Shown here in pieces: positions 32,750-42,138 of a DNA stretch of 64,000 bases. Location of the stretch: assembly GCA_029262615.1 (NCBI GenBank), contig JAJCZD010000013.1, positions 87,609 to 151,608 on the forward strand. Reading direction: 5' to 3'. Every line of letters begins with the position of its first letter. The stretch's first letter is position 1. The DNA comes from Candidatus Babelota bacterium. GTDB lineage: Bacteria; Babelota; Babeliae; Babelales; Vermiphilaceae. The notes beneath the pieces are model-generated. The model saw only the letters and a program-made list of their open reading frames with translations. It did not search any database and was not told the origin of the DNA. The translations under genes and the position numbers were made by a program.

Positions 32750-34447
32750 ATGAAAACCCATATTGTTGTTGTTGCTGGAGGGGTAATCTCAGGAGTTGGT
32801 AAAGGTGTTGCAACCGCTTCTATTGGAAGAATTTTGCAAGAGCATGGGTTTAATGTAACGCTCATTAAAATCGATCCCTATATTAATTATGATGCAGGTA
32901 CTCTGCGACCAACCGAACATGGTGAGGTCTGGGTTACCAATGATGGTGGTGAGATTGATCAGGATCTTGGGACCTACGAACGATTTTTAAACAAAGACGT
33001 TCCCAAAAAAAATAATATTACAACCGGCCAAATTTATCATACTGTCATCCAAAAAGAACGGCACGGTAAATACTTAGGCCAAACAGTACAATTTATTCCA
33101 CATATTGTTGATGAGATTAAAGAACGAATTTGGCATGCTGCAAAAGGATATGATTTTGCTGTTGTTGAACTGGGTGGTACTGTTGGGGATTATGAGAATG
33201 TTCCTTTTCTGTTTGCACTCAAGGCTATTGAAAGAGAGATTGGTTGTCGGAGGCTTGCGTATATTCTCGTAACTTATTTACCAGTACCGAGTCATATTTA
33301 TGAAATGAAAACAAAACCAACACAACAAGCAATTCGATCATTAGGTCAAGAAGGCATCCAACCAGATTTTATTATTTGCCGCGCAAATCAACCACTTGAT
33401 CAAGTACGCAAAAAGAAAATTGAAGTGTTTGCTAATATTGCAACAGAAAATATTTTTGCTGCTCCGGATTTAAAAACCATTTACCAAATGCCATTACTCT
33501 TGGAAGAGCAGGGGATGGCTAAAAAATTATTGCAGCATTTTAATATACCGGCAAAAAAAGAACCAAATTGGGACAAATGGAAAAAATTAGTAGCACTCAT
33601 TGAAAAACCAGAAAAGAAAATAAAGATTGCCATTGTTGGTAAGTATTTGGATATTGGTGATTTTAGTCTTACCGATAGTTATGTGAGTATTTACCAAGCA
33701 TTGGTCCATGCGGCAGCAGAGTGTGATGCAGGTGTTACTATTAGTTGGATAAGTGCTCAAGATTTTGAAAAAGATCCAGACAAGTTAGCAACATTATATG
33801 AATTTAGCGGGGTTATTATTCCTGGTGGCTTTGGTTCCTCGGGTGTTGAGGGTAAAATAAAAGCAATTGAGTTTATACGGAAAAACAATATTCCCTTTTT
33901 AGGTTTGTGCTATGGTTTGCATTTGGCAGTTGTTGAGTTTGCGCGTAATGTATGTGGATGGCATGGTGCGCATACGACCGAGGTTAATAAAAAGACTTCT
34001 TATCCGGTGATTGATATCCTGCCGGTACAAAAAAACATTTTAGAAGAAAATAATTATGGCGGAACTATGCGTCTTGGGGATTATACTGCGCAGTTAAAAA
34101 AGAACTCACGCGTTACACAATTATATAAAAATGAACAGGCCGTAGAACGGCATCGTCATCGCTGGGAAGTCAATCCAAAATATGTTGCTGATTTAGAAAA
34201 ACATGGTCTGATATTTTCCGGTAGTTATACGCGGGAAGATGGTACACAACTTATGGAATTTATTGAATTGCCTTATCATCCATTTTTTATTGGTACCCAA
34301 GCACATCCGGAGTTCAAAAGTCGTTTAGGTGCTCCAAATCCAATTTTTTTTGGTTTTATTCAAGCTTGTTTAGCGCAAGAAAAAGTAGGACAGCAAAAAG
34401 TAAAAAATAAAGAGAAAAGATCTGTATCTATTAATACATTAAGATAG
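32750..34447 (+). CDS. pyrG: CTP synthase
   Basis: CTP synthase aminates UTP to CTP using ATP and glutamine. The 565-aa product has the N-terminal synthase domain with the P-loop G-G-V-I-S-G-V-G-K-G (residues 10-19), the Y-I-N-Y-D-A-G-T-L-R-P-T-E-H-G-E-V block and E-L-G-G-T-V-G-D. The C-terminal glutaminase domain has the nucleophile Cys in F-L-G-L-C-Y-G-L-H and the His-Glu pair in A-H-P-E-F-K-S-R. The length is normal. The convergent glycosyltransferase gene ends 7 nt away. Confidence 0.96.
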   Translation: MKTHIVVVAGGVISGVGKGVATASIGRILQEHGFNVTLIKIDPYINYDAGTLRPTEHGEVWVTNDGGEIDQDLGTYERFLNKDVPKKNNITTGQIYHTVIQKERHGKYLGQTVQFIPHIVDEIKERIWHAAKGYDFAVVELGGTVGDYENVPFLFALKAIEREIGCRRLAYILVTYLPVPSHIYEMKTKPTQQAIRSLGQEGIQPDFIICRANQPLDQVRKKKIEVFANIATENIFAAPDLKTIYQMPLLLEEQGMAKKLLQHFNIPAKKEPNWDKWKKLVALIEKPEKKIKIAIVGKYLDIGDFSLTDSYVSIYQALVHAAAECDAGVTISWISAQDFEKDPDKLATLYEFSGVIIPGGFGSSGVEGKIKAIEFIRKNNIPFLGLCYGLHLAVVEFARNVCGWHGAHTTEVNKKTSYPVIDILPVQKNILEENNYGGTMRLGDYTAQLKKNSRVTQLYKNEQAVERHRHRWEVNPKYVADLEKHGLIFSGSYTREDGTQLMEFIELPYHPFFIGTQAHPEFKSRLGAPNPIFFGFIQACLAQEKVGQQKVKNKEKRSVSINTLR

Positions 34448-34454
34448 CAGTAAT

Positions 34455-35483
34455 TCAAGATCTATTTTGTGTATATTCAACAGTATCATTGTGGATTATT
34501 TTTAGGCCAACTGATTGATATTCCAGTAGTTTAGTTGGTCGAGAGACCCAATTAATAACATGCTTATCCCGAAATAGAATTCCTGCATTAGCAGCTGATA
34601 AATATTTATAAATATCATTATGCTCAACAGTAACTATTACATACTTGTTTTCTGGTATCAGGTTTTGTGCAATTGTATTTTTAATTTTTTCGCAGTCTTG
34701 TGTTAAAATCAATAAAAAGTAATTTTCGTCTTTTGCCATTTCCTCTTTAAAAAATGCAATTGCTTTATCGATGCATTGCCACGGTTTTGCTGAACCATTA
34801 TAACAATAAACAAATGCATCTTCAGGGATCTCTAATAAATCGCGTATTTCTTTTTTCCACTGAGCAACCAGAGCTGGTTGCATTTTTGGTGGCAGATCGT
34901 GGGTTGATATAGTTATTTTTTCTGGTGAGCACTTATAATTTTTTACTATATACTCTTTCATCGCTGGGCTGACTGCTTGGATCTCTAGATTGGTTTTTGT
35001 ATTTGCAAAACAATAATTTTCCAGTTTCTGCAATTTTTTAAAGCGTATGAAATGAATCATTTTTATAAAGAATGAACTTTTTTGATGCGTGAATCGATAC
35101 TCTTGTGCAACCAAACCGCGAGCTTGAATAGTTATTTTTATGCATCTTTTATCCGCTGCTTTGAGGCAAATATAACCTGCAAGTGGTCCACGAGCAATCA
35201 ATCGGTATTCCGGTATCATGTGCAAAAAATTTCTTAACGTTTTTTGTGCAAACCATAAACAGAACAATGGTGATCGTTTTTTAATGATGATTTTAATTGA
35301 GAGATTTGATGTAATTTTTCTTAGTTGATCTTTGTCGATATTATTCTTTTCAAATGAAAGAATAATAATCGGTTGGGATGGTTGTTCTTTGCGTTGTTTG
35401 AGAAGTGGGAGCATTACTTGGCTTTGGAAAACGGAATTAGTAATACTATCATAAAGCACAACAATTAATGGAGCACGTTTCAT
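34455..35483 (-). CDS. glycosyltransferase, GT4-like
   Basis: A 342-aa GT-B-fold protein. The C-terminal part shows the group 1 pattern: a V-Y-C-Y-N-G-S-A-K-P-W-Q strand and phosphate-binding turn, L-L-I-L-T-Q-D, V-T-V-E-H-N-D-I-Y-K-Y-L-S-A-A-N-A-G-I-L-F-R-D and V-S-R-P-T-K-L-L-E-Y, where the Glu is the expected sugar-nucleotide contact. No signal peptide. The acceptor is unknown; envelope polysaccharide or glycolipid is plausible. Start at 35483 has no strong ribosome site. Confidence 0.8.
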   Translation of the reverse strand: MKRAPLIVVLYDSITNSVFQSQVMLPLLKQRKEQPSQPIIILSFEKNNIDKDQLRKITSNLSIKIIIKKRSPLFCLWFAQKTLRNFLHMIPEYRLIARGPLAGYICLKAADKRCIKITIQARGLVAQEYRFTHQKSSFFIKMIHFIRFKKLQKLENYCFANTKTNLEIQAVSPAMKEYIVKNYKCSPEKITISTHDLPPKMQPALVAQWKKEIRDLLEIPEDAFVYCYNGSAKPWQCIDKAIAFFKEEMAKDENYFLLILTQDCEKIKNTIAQNLIPENKYVIVTVEHNDIYKYLSAANAGILFRDKHVINWVSRPTKLLEYQSVGLKIIHNDTVEYTQNRS

Positions 35484-35565
35484 CAGCCGCCTAACTCTCT
35501 TTTTCTATAATCTTTTTATGCTTATCAGAATAACCATATCCCTCAATTAGGCAACTAATTTATGT

Positions 35566-36096
35566 TTATCCATGTAGGATCTGCAGCTTTACTTTCCGGT
35601 TGGGCCCCTCAAATGCCCGACGCTCTTGAATAAATCTATAATCAGATTCAATGTGCTGACGAAGTTCACACAATTGCTGTATAGTTTTTGCGATTTGATG
35701 TCGTTTTTTTGTGCCAAGATGAAATAGTTGGAATATCCATAAATGCAAAATATAAGAATCTAATTTATTTTTATATTTCAATAGTGGGTAATTGCGATAT
35801 GGATCAGACAAAAAGAAAAAGAAGCGCAAACTTTGTTCATGATTTTGCAAAATATAGGGAATTAATTCTTGACTAATGGCCTGGTCATTGAACCGTGCTC
35901 GGCCCATTAAATCAATTTCCGGTTTATATTTTTTGCATGCCATGCAATTTGTAATACTATGATAGCTTCGGCCACCTATATACACACCAGCGATAGCCAA
36001 TGTAGCAATACCAATATTTTTGAGACTTACGGTATCTGCTTGTGCTTTTGGTATACTTGCAAAAAGTAAACATAGGAGTGTTAGTTTTTTTATCAT
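35566..36096 (-). CDS. small secreted protein of unknown function
   Basis: A 176-aa secreted protein with a signal peptide (LTLLCLLFASIPKAQA). A second hydrophobic stretch (I-G-I-A-T-L-A-I-A-G-V-Y-I-G-G) sits directly after it and may anchor the protein in the membrane. The mature part has C-M-A-C, aromatic-rich helices and a basic C-terminus. I do not recognise the family. It starts 2 nt after the previous stop, with GAGGA overlapping that gene's end, so it is co-translated with the coiled-coil gene upstream. Confidence 0.7.
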   Translation of the reverse strand: MIKKLTLLCLLFASIPKAQADTVSLKNIGIATLAIAGVYIGGRSYHSITNCMACKKYKPEIDLMGRARFNDQAISQELIPYILQNHEQSLRFFFFLSDPYRNYPLLKYKNKLDSYILHLWIFQLFHLGTKKRHQIAKTIQQLCELRQHIESDYRFIQERRAFEGPNRKVKLQILHG

Positions 36097-36098
36097 TT

Positions 36099-37025
36099 TT
36101 ATTCCTCGTATAAATCAGCATATGAAGGCGCAGATGCATTTGCAAATTCAGGATCTTCATATTGCTGCGATGCATTAATCTTAGAGCTAACAACTCCAAG
36201 AATAGCATTGTTCTCGATTTGTTTTTGTTTGATATTTTTGACTTCTTTTATAAGTTTTTTTAGTTCTCTTTTTATTTCGTCGTTGTTTTGTGCATCTTGA
36301 TTTTTTTGAATATCTTCTATCTTAGTTTCTATTTGTTGTAGTCGCTGCCCTATAAAGGCGATAAATGTTGGTACTGCGTTTGTTTGTTGTTCCATTTTTA
36401 CTAGCATGTCTTTAAATTCTATTTTCACATTATCAAGGATATCTCGAGCTTTTTGTTCATTTTGGCAATGCTGACGTGCCGCTTCTTTTTCAAAATTTAG
36501 CTTTTCTAACTCAATATTTTTTATCTCATTATCAAATTGTTGTTCTAAAAATGATTTTTGCGCTGCTTCATAATCTTTTTGCAAGTGATTATTTTTGAGT
36601 ATTCGAATTTGTTGAAGTTTGCCAATTAGTTGTTGAGCTTCTTTATTCTTTTCAAAATATTGTGCCCTTTGAAGGCGTTCGATATTAATGTTTAAAGACT
36701 GTGAATAGAGACGAACGGGATGAGAGTCATTTGAATGATTATTATTTTGAATAATTTCTAAAAATGCATTTTTGGTCAATTGTTGTTGTTCATGTGCGGC
36801 AATCTCAGATGCATATTGGGTAGCTAATTGATCATATAATTGATCGCCTTCTTTTTTTAGTGCGGTCTGATGATACATTTCATACAGCTTTGGTATTCCA
36901 AGAATTGTGCCGCAACTAACTATTGTACTAACTACCGCAGTGATTGCTATATTCTGTGCGTCAGTAGTAGCTTTTTGCTGTGGAACTAAAAATAAAAAAG
37001 ATAATAAAAGGAATGATTTTTTCAT
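36099..37025 (-). CDS. secreted coiled-coil protein
   Basis: A 308-aa protein with a signal peptide (FLLLSFLFLVPQQKA) followed by a hydrophobic helix (I-A-I-T-A-V-V-S-T-I-V-S-C-G-T-I-L-G-I). Then come long Gln/Lys/Glu-rich heptad segments, at about residues 60-235 and again 230-270 (I-E-D-I-Q-K-N-Q-D-A-Q), typical of an elongated coiled coil, and an acidic end. Function unknown. AGAGAGG precedes the start, which lies only 18 nt below a strong terminator hairpin. It forms a two-gene unit with the next gene. Confidence 0.72.
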   Translation of the reverse strand: MKKSFLLLSFLFLVPQQKATTDAQNIAITAVVSTIVSCGTILGIPKLYEMYHQTALKKEGDQLYDQLATQYASEIAAHEQQQLTKNAFLEIIQNNNHSNDSHPVRLYSQSLNINIERLQRAQYFEKNKEAQQLIGKLQQIRILKNNHLQKDYEAAQKSFLEQQFDNEIKNIELEKLNFEKEAARQHCQNEQKARDILDNVKIEFKDMLVKMEQQTNAVPTFIAFIGQRLQQIETKIEDIQKNQDAQNNDEIKRELKKLIKEVKNIKQKQIENNAILGVVSSKINASQQYEDPEFANASAPSYADLYEE

Positions 37026-37042
37026 AGCCTCTCTTTGTAGGT

Positions 37043-37076
37043 AAAAAGGGTTGGCCTTTGTTTACCAACCCTTTTT
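37043..37076 (-). terminator. intrinsic terminator between two secreted-protein genes
   Basis: Perfect 12-bp arms AAAAAGGGTTGG (37043-37054) and CCAACCCTTTTT (37065-37076) with a 10-nt loop. On the minus strand it follows the gene ending at 37096 and ends in a T-tract. Because it lies just above the next ribosome site, some read-through or an internal promoter must supply the downstream genes. Confidence 0.8.
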
Positions 37077-37095
37077 TGGAAATGTTTTATAGTTA

Positions 37096-37707
37096 TTATG
37101 CCGATCTTAACCATGTAAGGCTTAGACTTAATTTTTTGAAGGTGTTGCCAAAAATAGTATCCAGAGTACCCCAGCCTAATTCACCATTTTCCATTTGATT
37201 TGCTATACACAAGCAGACAAGCATACCAATTAGTAATTCCTTAGAATTATTAACCGCATTTAATGCTTTAGAAAGTGGCTTTAGTCGGCAGTGGGCTTCA
37301 TAAACAAGGCCATGGCCTTCAATTTTATCTTTGTGTGCAATTAGATTTTTGCTTACAGGATCAAACTTAAATGATGAGCTTTGTTTGCCAAATCCAGCAA
37401 CGCCATCATGGAATAAGTACCACATTTCTGAAATTAGTTGCTTAGGGGTCCCGATTTTTTTTAAATAATTCATAAAGTTATCTACTGAGGAAACATCATC
37501 TTTTGTGAAAGAGTACTTTGGTTGGAAATCTTTTTCTGGCTTGCGCAAATAGTAGCAATACAAAGTATAAGCTGCAGCGGTAATAGGGCCGTAAATAGCC
37601 GTTCTTTTTGCAAGACTTTTGCAGGGAAGAGATATTGGTTTTACCTGGCTTGGTAATAACAATAAGCCAAGGGATAAGGTTAATAAGCTTTTTTTCATTG
37701 TATACAT
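37096..37707 (-). CDS. secreted protein of unknown function
   Basis: A 203-aa product with a signal peptide (SLLTLSLGLLLLPSQVKP) and a second hydrophobic stretch (Y-G-P-I-T-A-A-A-Y-T-L-Y-C-Y-Y-L). The mature part is mixed helical with no motif I recognise. The ATG at 37707 has AAGGA 7 nt upstream, so I prefer it to the TTG at 37713 or the ATG at 37698. An intrinsic terminator follows. Confidence 0.68.
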   Translation of the reverse strand: MYTMKKSLLTLSLGLLLLPSQVKPISLPCKSLAKRTAIYGPITAAAYTLYCYYLRKPEKDFQPKYSFTKDDVSSVDNFMNYLKKIGTPKQLISEMWYLFHDGVAGFGKQSSSFKFDPVSKNLIAHKDKIEGHGLVYEAHCRLKPLSKALNAVNNSKELLIGMLVCLCIANQMENGELGWGTLDTIFGNTFKKLSLSLTWLRSA

Positions 37708-37761
37708 AAACAAGTCCTTTTGTTTTTTTGAATTTTATTATGCACCAAGGATAAAGATCAG

Positions 37762-37790
37762 AGGCATTGATGTCAATTGAATCAATGCCT
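37762..37790. terminator. hairpin between brnQ and the next gene
   Basis: AGGCATTGAT (37762-37771) and ATCAATGCCT (37781-37790) are perfect inverted arms with a 9-nt loop, 12 nt after the brnQ stop. The T-run lies on the wrong side for a classical intrinsic terminator, so this assignment is weak; it may protect the mRNA end. Confidence 0.4.
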
Positions 37791-37801
37791 TAAAAAAATT
37801 A

Positions 37802-38968
37802 TTAAAACCAATAATAACTAATTAATGATACTACAAAAGTAAGGCCGACAGGAATTTTTACGTATTTAAAATCAATAGTTTTATATAATATGTTGCAAAT
37901 GGTTAATGCGATCAAAATAGGATAGCCAACATAGGTAATAATACCCCCGGTTAATTTCAACACATAACCAAGGCCAAAGATTGAAAGTGGAATACTTGCG
38001 AGCAATACTAATGCCGCGCATTGAACGTATCCTAATTTTTCTTTTAATAGATCGTGCTGAATATACTCTGCTAGGACTGCAGAGAGTGCAACTGAAGTTG
38101 ATAAACAGGCGCCCAATACGGCAGTTGATACAATAACTGCTCCATAAGAGCCCAGAACTCGGAGTGATACTTCTCTAAACAAATCTGCTTGTGCTAATCC
38201 GTGGCCGAAATAAGCGCCAAGGTAAGACATGCCAGCATAAACAATACCAAGCAATCCGATACCTAAAATCCCAGCACGTAGGCCATGGAGGGCACGCTCA
38301 TGCGGTTTATCAGCAAACTGGGGACCCATAGTTTTTTTCAAAATAACTAGAATTATTGAAGAGAAGAAAATTGCGGCCAGTAAGTCTAACGTTTCATACC
38401 CAACGCGGAAGCTCTTTGCAAATAGTGCAGGTGCGCTCATAGTAGCCGGAGTTATTTGTTGTGCGCAGAAAAAACCTTTAATGATAATGATAGCGAGTGA
38501 GCAAAGCAGGATAGGGCTAATTATATTACCTAGTACGTCGACAATTTTGCCTTCTTTATAACTAAGTAAAAAAGTTATACTCAAAAATATAATGGCAAAT
38601 AGCAAGGTACCTTGCAAAAAGGCAAACGGTAGAAATGGTGCAATCATTGAATGGGATAAGGTAACGATCCGTGGAATAACAATGATTGGCCCAATGATAA
38701 GCATGCAGCAGAAGATCAATAACGGGCCAACTGGTTTTCCCAGGCGATAAAAAAAGGCATCATAATCACCATCAAATAAGATCATAGCTACCAATCCTGC
38801 TACGGGCAGGCACACAGAAGTAAGTAAAAAGCCGGTCATGGCAATTGGGGTATACCTACCTGCGGCAGCTCCAACTGCAAGGGGATACAGTAAATTACCT
38901 GCTCCAAAAAACATGGAAAATATAGCAAGGCCAGTTGTAATAATATGGGATTCAAAAAATTTCTTCAT
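37802..38968 (-). CDS. brnQ: branched-chain amino acid permease BrnQ (LIVCS family)
   Basis: BrnQ imports leucine, isoleucine and valine with Na+ or H+. The 388-aa product has about 11-12 membrane helices and the family start F-S-M-F-F-G-A-G-N-L-L-Y-P, followed by G-A-A-A-G and V-C-L-P-V-A-G-L. It is slightly shorter than typical BrnQ (about 430 aa). Import of amino acids fits a host-dependent life. Upstream, a gap of 273 nt to the divergent PEBP gene holds both promoters. Confidence 0.85.
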   Translation of the reverse strand: MKKFFESHIITTGLAIFSMFFGAGNLLYPLAVGAAAGRYTPIAMTGFLLTSVCLPVAGLVAMILFDGDYDAFFYRLGKPVGPLLIFCCMLIIGPIIVIPRIVTLSHSMIAPFLPFAFLQGTLLFAIIFLSITFLLSYKEGKIVDVLGNIISPILLCSLAIIIIKGFFCAQQITPATMSAPALFAKSFRVGYETLDLLAAIFFSSIILVILKKTMGPQFADKPHERALHGLRAGILGIGLLGIVYAGMSYLGAYFGHGLAQADLFREVSLRVLGSYGAVIVSTAVLGACLSTSVALSAVLAEYIQHDLLKEKLGYVQCAALVLLASIPLSIFGLGYVLKLTGGIITYVGYPILIALTICNILYKTIDFKYVKIPVGLTFVVSLISYYWF

Positions 38969-39241
38969 GATAAACTCACAAAAACGTTAGGAAATAAATA
39001 TAATAAAATAAAAAGACTAATTAAATGGAAAAGGAGATTGTTGTATGCCATGCTGGCATGATGGATAAGGAAAAGGAAGTTGCGGAGGAAATTAAAAAAG
39101 TAGCAGTGCTTTTCTGTCTACTATAATAATCGCTTAGTGGGTTACACTTGTTCATAAATACCCCTTTGGCGGTAAAATTAAGATTTAGTTATTTTCTAAG
39201 TATAAAAAAAATTGTAAAACTAAGCAAATCCAGGGGAATTA

Positions 39242-39745
39242 ATGAATACAAGAATATTGTTAGTTGGGGGTCTATTTCTTCTTAGCAAGGTGGAAGCAGT
39301 GGCAAAACTACCTGTTCAAGGTTCACTTCCTTCTGGTAGCCTTATTGAGAAACAGTATACCTGTGATGGCAAGAACATTAGCCCGCAAATTGCGTGGTCA
39401 GCAGGACCAGAGGGGACAAAGAGTTATGTTTTAATTTGTGAAGCGCGGGGGACGGTTCATTGGATTGTTTATGACATCCCAGCTTCTGTAACTATGATTT
39501 TAGATGGGCAGCCAGCAAAGCAGATTGGAGCGAAATTGGGCGTTAATAGTTATGGAGAAAAAAGGTATACTGGCCCATGTCCACCTGATGGTAATACCGA
39601 GAAATATCACTTTACTGTATACGCAACAGATATACTTCATTTAACAATTAATAATCCTACCAAAAGTGATATCATGCAAGCACTGGTAAATCATACGCTT
39701 GCACAAGGACAATTGATTTACCGTTATGAACGGCAGACCAAATGA
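39242..39745 (+). CDS. PEBP / YbhB-YbcL-like protein, secreted
   Basis: A 167-aa phosphatidylethanolamine-binding-protein-family member with a signal peptide (ILLVGGLFLLSKVEA). Family landmarks are Y-T-C-D-G-K-N-I-S-P-Q-I-A-W, H-W-I-V-Y-D-I-P, Y-T-G-P-C-P-P-D-G and Y-H-F-T-V-Y-A. The D-P-D-A-P ligand loop of the family is replaced by a shortened E-A-R-G, so ligand binding may differ. The stop overlaps the ppsA start by 4 nt (ATGA), an odd pairing of a periplasmic protein with a central-metabolism enzyme. Confidence 0.85.
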   Translation: MNTRILLVGGLFLLSKVEAVAKLPVQGSLPSGSLIEKQYTCDGKNISPQIAWSAGPEGTKSYVLICEARGTVHWIVYDIPASVTMILDGQPAKQIGAKLGVNSYGEKRYTGPCPPDGNTEKYHFTVYATDILHLTINNPTKSDIMQALVNHTLAQGQLIYRYERQTK

Positions 39746-42138
39746 AATATATTAAATGGTTTTCTGATGTAAATATGGCAGATGTTTCCTCAGTTGGCGG
39801 TAAAAATGCATCTTTGGGCCAAATGATTTCACAATTAACCCAGCAGGGGCTACGAGTTCCAAATGGTTTTGCGGTAACAGCAGAAGGCTACTGGCATTTT
39901 ATAAATAGTAACCATTTACCCGAACCGATAAAAAAATTGATGAATCAATTAACGGAAATTCAAGATCTAAAAAAATTACGTCAAATTGGCCAATCGGTTC
40001 GCTCATTGATAGTAGGCGGGACTATGCCAGAAGATATGAAAAAGGAAATTGTTGCGGCTTACCATCTATTATCAAAAGAATATGACCAAAAAGAGACTGA
40101 TGTTGCCGTGCGTTCATCCGCAACGGCAGAAGATTTGCCAACCGCATCCTTTGCAGGGCAGCAAGAAACCTATTTAAATGTGCGTGGTGATAATCACCTT
40201 ATTGAAGCATGTAAAAAAAGTATGGCATCTCTTTTTACTGATCGTGCAATTGTATACCGAACCGAAAAAGGCTTTGATCATTTTAAAGTTGCACTCTCGG
40301 TTGGTGTGCAAAAAATGATACGAGCCGATATTGGTGTAGCGGGAGTGATCTTTTCTGTTGATACCGAAACAGGATTTAAAGATGTGGTCATGATCGAATC
40401 ATCTTTTGGATTGGGCGAGAGTATTGTAAAAGGATTAGTAACGCCAGATGAGTTTGTGGTTTTTCAAAAAACACTTGAGCAGGGTTTTGAGCCGATTATT
40501 AAAAAAAAGATTGGCCAAAAGGACCAAAAGCTTATCTATAAAGATGATCCTAAAGAGCCAACAGAGATTGTTCCAACAACAAAAGAAGAACAAGATTCTT
40601 TTTCATTAAGTGACCAGGAGATTTTAGAACTTGCACGAGCAACCACTATAATCGAAAAACACTATTCAGAGATTAATAATCGCTGGATGCCCATGGATAT
40701 CGAATGGGCAAAAGATGGTATTGATAAAAAATTATATATCCTCCAAGCACGGCCCGAGACAATTCATGGCATAAAAGAAGAAAAAAATATTTTGTATCGG
40801 TTTGAATTGCAAGCAAAAGAAAAACCCACCGTGCTTTTGATGGGCCAATCAATTGGCCAACAAATTATTTCCGGACCAGTTCGAGTGATTCAATCTGCAG
40901 ATTTTATTGATCAGGTGCAAAAGGGGGATATTTTAGTAACAGATATGACCGATCCGGACTGGGTTCCAGCAATGAAACGTGCTGCCGGTATAATTACCAA
41001 TCGTGGTGGGCGCACGTGCCATGCGGCAATTGTTTCGCGCGAGCTTGGCGTTCCCGCAATTGTCGGGGCGCAGGGTGCAACAAAAATTCTTCATGACGAG
41101 CAAATAATAACCCTAGATTGTTCGCAGGGGATGGATGGATTTATTTATGAAGGAGCTATTCCATTTAAGGTTATAAGTATCGAGTTAAAAGAATTGCCAA
41201 AATTACCAATTGAGTTATTGGTTAATTTGGCTGATCCTGACCGTGCTTTTACGGTAAGCCAGTTACCAGTTGATGGAGTTGGCCTGGCCCGTGTTGAATT
41301 TATTTTTAGTAATGATATAAAAGTGCATCCTATGGCATTATTACAACCGGAAAAAATAAAAGATCAAAAGATAAAAGAAAAAATTAATTATATCTCTCGT
41401 GCATATCCATCTAAAGAAGATTTCTTTATTCAAACACTGGCACAAGGAGTAGGTACTATTGCTGCTGCATTTTATCCAAAACCGGTTATTGTACGCTTAT
41501 CAGATTTCAAAACCAATGAATATGGCAATTTATTAGGTGGTCAATACTTTGAACCGAAAGAAGAAAATCCTATGCTCGGTTTTCGTGGTGCCTCCCGTTA
41601 TTACCATCCATTATACAAAGATGCTTTTGTGCTTGAGTGCAGCGCATTAAAACTAGTTAGAGACAAAATGGGATTGGTAAACATGCAGATTATGGTACCC
41701 TTTGTGCGTACCGTTAACCAAGCAAAGCAGGTAGGTGAGCTTATGGCCCAACATGGCCTCAAGCGTGGTGAGAATGGCTTGAAATTGATTATGATGTGTG
41801 AAGTACCTTCAAATGTGCTTTTGATGGATAAATTTGCCCAGTATTTTGATGGCTTCTCAATCGGTTCTAACGATCTAACGCAATTAACTTTGGGCGTTGA
41901 TCGTGATTCTCAATTATTAGCCAAGCAGTTTGATGAGCGGGATGAAGCAGTTAAGCTTATGCTGGAAATGGCGGTTGAGAGTGCAAAAAAGCTTGGTAAA
42001 TATATTGGTATTTGTGGCCAAGCACCATCAGATTTTCCTGAGCTGGCACAGTTTTTAATTGATTTAAAAATTGATTCGATTTCTTTAAATGCGGATTCTG
42101 TTTTGCCATTTTTGTTTTGGTATAAGAAGAAAAGCTAA
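39742..42138 (+). CDS. ppsA: phosphoenolpyruvate synthase
   Basis: PpsA converts pyruvate plus ATP to phosphoenolpyruvate, AMP and phosphate. The 798-aa product has three domains: N-terminal ATP-grasp (V-G-G-K-N-A-S-L-G, V-R-S-S-A-T-A-E-D-L-P-T-A-S-F-A-G-Q-Q-E-T), the phosphohistidine domain with G-G-R-T-C-H-A-A-I-V-S-R-E-L-G-V-P-A (His near residue 427), and the C-terminal PEP-binding barrel with G-S-N-D-L-T-Q-L-T-L-G and the active-site C-G-Q-A-P. It would permit gluconeogenesis from pyruvate. Coupled to the PEBP gene by ATGA; the stop overlaps the convergent gene by 4 nt (CTAA). Confidence 0.95.
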   Translation: MKYIKWFSDVNMADVSSVGGKNASLGQMISQLTQQGLRVPNGFAVTAEGYWHFINSNHLPEPIKKLMNQLTEIQDLKKLRQIGQSVRSLIVGGTMPEDMKKEIVAAYHLLSKEYDQKETDVAVRSSATAEDLPTASFAGQQETYLNVRGDNHLIEACKKSMASLFTDRAIVYRTEKGFDHFKVALSVGVQKMIRADIGVAGVIFSVDTETGFKDVVMIESSFGLGESIVKGLVTPDEFVVFQKTLEQGFEPIIKKKIGQKDQKLIYKDDPKEPTEIVPTTKEEQDSFSLSDQEILELARATTIIEKHYSEINNRWMPMDIEWAKDGIDKKLYILQARPETIHGIKEEKNILYRFELQAKEKPTVLLMGQSIGQQIISGPVRVIQSADFIDQVQKGDILVTDMTDPDWVPAMKRAAGIITNRGGRTCHAAIVSRELGVPAIVGAQGATKILHDEQIITLDCSQGMDGFIYEGAIPFKVISIELKELPKLPIELLVNLADPDRAFTVSQLPVDGVGLARVEFIFSNDIKVHPMALLQPEKIKDQKIKEKINYISRAYPSKEDFFIQTLAQGVGTIAAAFYPKPVIVRLSDFKTNEYGNLLGGQYFEPKEENPMLGFRGASRYYHPLYKDAFVLECSALKLVRDKMGLVNMQIMVPFVRTVNQAKQVGELMAQHGLKRGENGLKLIMMCEVPSNVLLMDKFAQYFDGFSIGSNDLTQLTLGVDRDSQLLAKQFDERDEAVKLMLEMAVESAKKLGKYIGICGQAPSDFPELAQFLIDLKIDSISLNADSVLPFLFWYKKKS

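Noticed and set aside
39025..39126. A 33-codon frame between brnQ and the PEBP gene, and a minus-strand 12-codon leader-like frame overlapping it
   Set aside because: The leader has no run of Leu, Ile or Val codons expected for brnQ attenuation, and the plus frame has no homologue I recognise.
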